NCBI GenBank assembly: GCA_037833965.1
Contig: AP031351.1
Location: 22,270,501 to 22,334,500, forward strand
DNA length: 64,000 nt
Reading direction: 5' to 3'
Origin: Marchantia polymorpha subsp. ruderalis
Lineage: Eukaryota > Streptophyta > Marchantiopsida > Marchantiales > Marchantiaceae
The notes beneath the pieces were generated by a model. It did not search any database and was not told the origin of the DNA. It saw nothing but the letters and a program-made list of their open reading frames with translations. The number at the start of each line of letters is the position of its first letter. The first letter of the stretch is position 1. The translations under genes and the position numbers were made by a program. Below, one piece after another: positions 58,971 through 64,000 of the stretch.

Positions 58971-61562
58971 CTACACTGTTCTCTTCCCAGAGGACATCGA
59001 AACAATCTCTTGTGCTTCGTCTGTCTTCCCTGCCCTCCTAAGAGATCGCATGAGCATATAAGATGTAACGGGATCAGACCGGTATCCCTTCTCTGACATT
59101 TCTCTAAACAAGCGATAAGATTCATTCACAAGGTGGGCAGAGTTGCTGAATCCACGTATTAGACTCCGATACATTACTCCATTGAGCAAGCAGGGCTTGT
59201 TCATCATGTCTTCGTACAGCATATAAGCCTTTCTGAGATGGCCTTCCTTGCAAAGTCCATCGAACAGTGCATGACAGGTAAGAACATTCGGTGATATACC
59301 TTGAGCTTGCATCTCCTCGAACATTTCAAGAGCTGTTTGTGCTCTACCTGACTTGCACAGCGCATCAACTAGGGTGGTGCAGGTCACGACGTCAGGTTTG
59401 ATACCTAAAACTTGCATGTCTAAGAACAAGTCACATGCTCTATCAACCTGTTTGGCCTTCCCAAAAGTTGATAAGAGGGTGTTGTAGGTAACAAGATCTG
59501 GTTTACACCCACGCTCTGACATACTCTGGAACAGATTCCATGCTTTGTCTACGTCGCCTGCCTTTCCGAACCCATAGATTGCTGCGTTGTATGCAAACAG
59601 GAATAAACGAGGATCCGACTTTGCCGTTTCTCGAAAGACCTCATGAGCTTCCGAAATCCGACCTGCTTTAAACAACTCAGTGCACAATGCAGTGTACACA
59701 GCCCTGTCAACACTCAAGCCTGCACATTTACTATCTGTTGACCTCAAGACACCATCATCTTCCTCTTTTGCCTCGCAATAGGCACGAGAAGAGTCAACTT
59801 TGTGGGCATTGAAGCAACTCCCCTCCATTGTCATGAACAGCTTACAAGCTGAGTCCAAATCACCCCCTTGACAAAATCCATCAATAAGCGTGCCGTATGT
59901 GATACCATCAGGACTCAAGTTCTCTGTTACCATCGTCTCGAAAAGCCTCCAAGCTTCAGGCAACCGGCCATCTTTGATCAAAATTCTCAATGCCACGTTA
60001 TAGGTGAGTACATCCGGTACCATTTCCCAGTTCACCATGCTTCGGAACAGTCGAAGAGCATCTTCGGTCCTGCGGGCAAGACCCAGACCATGTATGAGGA
60101 TATTGAAAGTGGCCTTCTGCAGACGTAGCTTCTTCTCCTTCATCTGTTGAAATAGCTCTAAAGCAAGCTCAATGCGGCCAGCCTTGCAAAGGCCATGGAT
60201 CATCGTGTTAGTGACGACTACATTTGCCAAATCCTTGTTAGCTGCGAACAGGCTCCACGCTTCATCTAGCTTTCCTGCTTTGCAGAGAACATTGAGAAGA
60301 ATAGCAATCGTCACCGCAGTTGGTTTGCAAGACTGATGCTTCATTTCTTCAAGAATTGTCTGCATCTTCAGGAAACTGCCACTCACTCCAACTAGAAGAT
60401 TATTGAAGGTGCAGGAATCTGGACGGCAACCAGCATCTAACATTCGCTGATAGAGAAGCTGAGCTCCGTGCGGACAGTCTGCTTTAATTAACACGTGCAT
60501 AAGACTGTTGTACAACGATGACCGCGGCCGACATCCAAGATCCTCCATTCGCTTCAGGCACTCAATAGTTTCTTCAGTCATTCCACCTTGACCAAATGCA
60601 ACCGCCAAGGTCCTCAGTACAAGGGTGGAACATGATAATCCCTTCAACTCTAATTCCTTCTTCAGCTGCTTTAAGGTGCTGAATGATTTTGAAGAACCCA
60701 GAGCTTTGATCAGTGCACAGTAAGTGCCAGGCGTGTGCTTGAATCCACTTTGTCCTTCAGCCCATTTGAACAATCTTAGAGCCAAGTTTGAGTCGGTTTG
60801 ACGTTGCAGCAACTCGATAAAATACGAGGGTGTTAATCTTGTGCGCAGCTTGGGCCTTCCATCGCAGATATCGGTCCTCGACTTCTGTTGCCGCCTTGCG
60901 CCAGTCCGATCATCTGAACTTGCATTAGGGTTTCCATCCATGAGGCGACTGTGAACAAGGAGAGCACCATTCCGAGTTCTCGATCCATCCAACACCGGCT
61001 CTCTATGTCCCCCGTTTAGAGACGGGATGGACCCTTGAGATTGCATAAGCCCTCCAAACGTGTGCAGGTGTCCCTCGTCTGCAACTAAGGCTTGACTGTT
61101 GGGAATGCCAAGGCCCAAGGTTGACAGGAGAGACTTCTTCATAAGAAGCGATCCACCCACACGATCTGCTGGAGGCGAAGAGAGAGTTTGAATCGGCCCA
61201 GACCAACACCACGGCCATGATTTTCGAGGGCCTTTAGCAACTTCCCCTGTACGTGATCTTGTCAAAAAAGCTGCAGTGACCTGCCAGTGGATGTTCCAGG
61301 GGGAGCCATCGAGCTTGGAGGGTCCATCTGAATGACAGATTGGAGAGTGTTCACAAAGAGTGTTCCCGGAGATGTGGGCATCTCCGGGATACAAAGGGCC
61401 TTGTTTTCCACAGTACAAATAAAGTAATGATTTAGAAGACCCAAAACTTCTTCCTCTGCCATAGTACAAGGCCTCCCCGAGTGGCTCCTGCTCAACATAG
61501 CAATTGTGGCGTAAGAAGTGCAAAATTCTGCACGCCTTGAAACGGGTGGCCCCAAGAACCAT
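58971..61562 (-). CDS. P-class pentatricopeptide repeat protein, intronless
   Basis: PPR proteins bind organelle RNAs one base per motif to stabilise, splice or translate transcripts. The uninterrupted frame gives 863 aa from the ATG at 61562 (further upstream no ATG exists in frame). Roughly 260 N-terminal residues without repeats begin MVLGATRFKACRILHFLRHN, basic and compatible with organelle import. About 16 motifs follow, with clear examples GTYCALIKALGSSKS, NTMIHGLCKAGRIELALELF, LTYNVALRILIKDGR, ITYGTLIDGFCQGGD, VTYNTLLSTFGKAKQ and VTCTTLVDALCKSGR. A non-repeat insert of about 30 residues (acidic, near KEEDDGVLRSTD) lies between motifs 9 and 10. No E, DYW or SMR domain, so editing is not expected. 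The exact orthologue and target are not assigned. Confidence 0.93.
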   Translation of the reverse strand: MVLGATRFKACRILHFLRHNCYVEQEPLGEALYYGRGRSFGSSKSLLYLYCGKQGPLYPGDAHISGNTLCEHSPICHSDGPSKLDGSPWNIHWQVTAAFLTRSRTGEVAKGPRKSWPWCWSGPIQTLSSPPADRVGGSLLMKKSLLSTLGLGIPNSQALVADEGHLHTFGGLMQSQGSIPSLNGGHREPVLDGSRTRNGALLVHSRLMDGNPNASSDDRTGARRQQKSRTDICDGRPKLRTRLTPSYFIELLQRQTDSNLALRLFKWAEGQSGFKHTPGTYCALIKALGSSKSFSTLKQLKKELELKGLSCSTLVLRTLAVAFGQGGMTEETIECLKRMEDLGCRPRSSLYNSLMHVLIKADCPHGAQLLYQRMLDAGCRPDSCTFNNLLVGVSGSFLKMQTILEEMKHQSCKPTAVTIAILLNVLCKAGKLDEAWSLFAANKDLANVVVTNTMIHGLCKAGRIELALELFQQMKEKKLRLQKATFNILIHGLGLARRTEDALRLFRSMVNWEMVPDVLTYNVALRILIKDGRLPEAWRLFETMVTENLSPDGITYGTLIDGFCQGGDLDSACKLFMTMEGSCFNAHKVDSSRAYCEAKEEDDGVLRSTDSKCAGLSVDRAVYTALCTELFKAGRISEAHEVFRETAKSDPRLFLFAYNAAIYGFGKAGDVDKAWNLFQSMSERGCKPDLVTYNTLLSTFGKAKQVDRACDLFLDMQVLGIKPDVVTCTTLVDALCKSGRAQTALEMFEEMQAQGISPNVLTCHALFDGLCKEGHLRKAYMLYEDMMNKPCLLNGVMYRSLIRGFSNSAHLVNESYRLFREMSEKGYRSDPVTSYMLMRSLRRAGKTDEAQEIVSMSSGKRTV

Positions 61563-62520
61563 GGCACATGGCGATCCAAAGATCTCCCAGATTTCATCGT
61601 TCGACCTCGAGCTTACTTTGCAACACACAAGCCCTCGATGTGATTACACGCCAAACGCATGAAACACTGGAAGAACTTCGAGGCAAAATGTACAGACTAA
61701 TGTCTCCTCTCCGACAGGCACTTGAATCCCGCAAGAACCCTGCAATGCGTACAGCTGATACTCTCCGCCCAGCTTTCTGCTGCTCAATAGAATCTGTGAT
61801 CACACTCTGCAATGACCGAATCCAGCTGACTGGTTCATGAACATCGAAGTGTGCAGACTTCCAAGACAATTTTACTTCATCGAAATGACAGAATCTCCAC
61901 CAAAGATTACATCTCCTAATAAAATTGAACACGTCCAAACCTCCACGGACGACAGCCGGGTTCGCAGCAGATTCAGAAAGAAATCTGTAGGAGGGGTAGC
62001 ATGCAAAGCTTCGCGCTTTCTAGGAAACTGATCCGACATACAGGCAAGAAATACAAGAGAATCCGAGGTTCAGCAAAACGAATCAAACAGCTCTACGCCT
62101 CAGCTGCACATCAGGCCTTCGCGAATTGACATCGGCACTCGAGTAGAGGTGAATACAAACCTTCCCAGGCAACGGGGCGACGTCCAATCGGGGAGTGCCG
62201 TGAACAGCCTTGTGCGGGATCGCTGCCCCCACAGCGCCATCGGCATGAGAGCTCGGCGCCAGCACGAGCAAGAAGCAAGCCAATTCATGTGCAGCTTGAC
62301 GGCCCCGCTTTCCGAGCACTCGTTCGTTCCTTCGACGGCCACGGGAGGTCCCGATTGCGGATCGGCGACCTGCCGCACCAACTCACCTTCTGCCACGAGC
62401 CTTTCCGAGTCCCGCGCGCTACAAGAACTTTCCCTCGCTCACTCCTCTCCATGTTCATTCATTCTTTTCGCTGTCTCCGGGTTCACTATCATATTTTAAT
62501 CTGGTTCAATCCCTATCCAG
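61563..62520 (-). other. Probable promoter and 5' leader of the PPR gene
   Basis: Moderate to high GC sequence upstream of the PPR start on the minus strand. Open frames on both strands between 62083 and 62558 have no domain. No convincing TATA box was picked out. Confidence 0.4.
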
Positions 62521-64000
62521 CAGATATTCATCTATTCAATGCATCATTACTGATGTAGTGTTTATAGTTTGTGTTGCATCTGAACAGGGATAGTTAAAAT
62601 TTGGATCTCCTGACTACAAATCTTACACATTTAGACCAAGAAATTCATAAAAACCGGGAGAACATTTTACGGTTCCCATAAAAATAGGGTAAATCTTGAT
62701 GTCTCCATAAAAGTTACTATCCAACTTTTACGGCCAGTCATAGTACGTACAGCTTATCAGATTTTTTTACCAATTATTGTTACATGCAAAATGTGTTGGA
62801 TTTTATAATATTATTAATGTCTGGTTATCTGAGAATAAATATAGTATTATCTTTCAAAAAATGTATTCAGCATGTTAATAATTTTATATTAACACATATA
62901 ATTTGATACATATAATGATGTTATACATTAATACATATAATTCATGTTATAATTATAATCGCAATGTATATCATCATAAATTACATGATGCATATAACTT
63001 TGATAAAACATAGATATTGAAACTCGGCGGCATAATTATCACAAATTACATTTGTAATGTAAATGATAAATAGTAATGTGATGTCATATATTTTAGTAAA
63101 CTAATACGTTTGACACGTGAGCATAGAGAATCTTCAAGAACGCAATACTTCCAAATGAAATTTTGTATGTTTAAAGTAAAAAAAAACCCCCTTATAAAAT
63201 TAATTAAAAAGAACACTTAATTGTTTCAAAACTACATATAAAATCTAAGAACTCAGTTGTAAAGAATTCATCTGGCCATATAAAAATCACATATGAAGAA
63301 ATCTGACATCATCAATAACTGAAGATGATATACATGTATTACTTTTAAGTTGCATTTTCCTTTGTACTTTGTGTTCTTCATTTCAAAATATATTGTGTTA
63401 GTACATATTTCCATGATACATGGATATCTTTCATTATTACCTTCCATGACTAACCGAGGTCAAAATTACTAACTCCAATATAAAATTCACACCTTCCATG
63501 GCTTACCAAGGTCAAAGTTATTAAATCGGGTATAAAATTCACATGCACAGTTCTGGTACTTGTACCAACAAACCAGACAAAAGAGATAAAGTAGTACTAG
63601 ACTATGTAGTATTAGGCTAAAATTAGATTAGTACCCTAAAAGTAGGAGTTAGGTGTACCGCGGAGTTTGTTAAGCTCAAATAGCGGCTAAAGGACGGTAC
63701 TAATATACATGGCGGCTCTGGCGGAAATGAACGAATCACCTTAGCGCCTGAGCCATCTTCTCGAGAAACTTAGTGGAACTTCGACAAGTGTGATTCAGCT
63801 TAATGACTAGCAACTTTTTTTGTACCTTAGTCCAATAAGCGATTAACGATGGGGCCCAATGTCGCACCCAGCTATTGGCTAAGGTTAAGTAGAACTATGA
63901 TTTTGTCAGACAGGTAGTCTGGAAGTATCAAGAAGAAAGTTTTTGGAAGTACCTGGAAACTCAGCTCTATAATTTTTGAATCTTAATCAAAAAATCACAT
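62521..64000. other. AT-rich intergenic, no gene
   Basis: AT-rich DNA with a 52-bp tandem duplication at 63439-63542. The last 400 bases regain moderate GC but hold no recognisable exon. Confidence 0.6.
63439..63542. repeat. 52-bp tandem duplication
   Basis: Two adjacent 52-bp units, both starting ACCTTCCATG and ending ATAAAATTCAC. They differ at several positions, for example ACTAACCGAGG versus GCTTACCAAGG. Exactly head-to-tail, so probably an old slippage or unequal-exchange event. Confidence 0.85.

Noticed and set aside
60924..60934. AGGGTTT telo-box-like sequence
   Set aside because: Lies inside the PPR coding sequence, so a promoter role is unlikely.
62498..62515. GGTTCAATCCC, possible tRNA B-box
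   Set aside because: No matching A-box or cloverleaf arms found around it.

Overview
The window looks like nuclear DNA of a land plant, most likely a bryophyte and probably a moss (inference). Reasons: genes with many short GT-AG introns, plastid transit peptides on chaperonin-60 beta and on an RRM protein, a P-class PPR protein, an NPF/PTR transporter, a non-specific lipid transfer protein and ATG8. Gene islands of moderate GC are separated by very AT-rich deserts, and the gene leaders are GC- and CT-rich. Nothing seen suggests a bacterial or organellar origin.

Layout. 1-6264 (+): a spliceosomal DEAD-box helicase of the PRP28/RH21 type, cut by the left edge but complete at its C-terminus. 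6.3-12.4 kb: no assignable gene; a decayed Ty1/copia integrase fragment lies near 9.64-10.02 kb. 12484-12888 (-): a single-exon ATG8 with a long GC-rich leader and a TATA-like site near 13.99 kb. 14.1-24.0 kb: an AT-rich desert with a 166-bp MITE that has an intact 8-bp target duplication, a long-TIR element of about 1.25 kb whose ends are related to that MITE, and a probable copia RNase H relic. 24758-25186 (+): an nsLTP. 27369-29.88 kb (-): an NPF transporter with one GC-AG intron and an unlocated first exon. 30-35.9 kb: no assignable gene, plus a foldback element. 35898-39261 (-): a five-exon, plastid-targeted RRM protein. 40754-42412 (+): a WD40 protein of the PAK1IP1/MAK11 type with an upstream telo-box. 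42.4-47.7 kb: no gene. 47760-52055 (+): plastid CPN60 beta in 14 exons. 53-57.4 kb: a desert with the best-preserved copia pol relic and a GGTAA/TTACC-rich foldback tract. 58971-61562 (-): an intronless PPR gene. 62.5-64 kb: AT-rich, no gene.

The genes do not form a pathway. They are housekeeping functions: pre-mRNA splicing, 60S ribosome assembly, plastid protein folding, organelle RNA metabolism, autophagy, solute transport and lipid or cuticle transfer. I see no obvious new multi-gene system. The observations most worth checking are the related terminal-inverted-repeat elements, the eroded copia relics, the GC-AG splice site and altered first membrane helix of the NPF gene, and the long-tailed single-exon ATG8. 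Exon borders come from reading splice consensus and reading-frame continuity by eye. They are internally frame-consistent but untested by transcripts.
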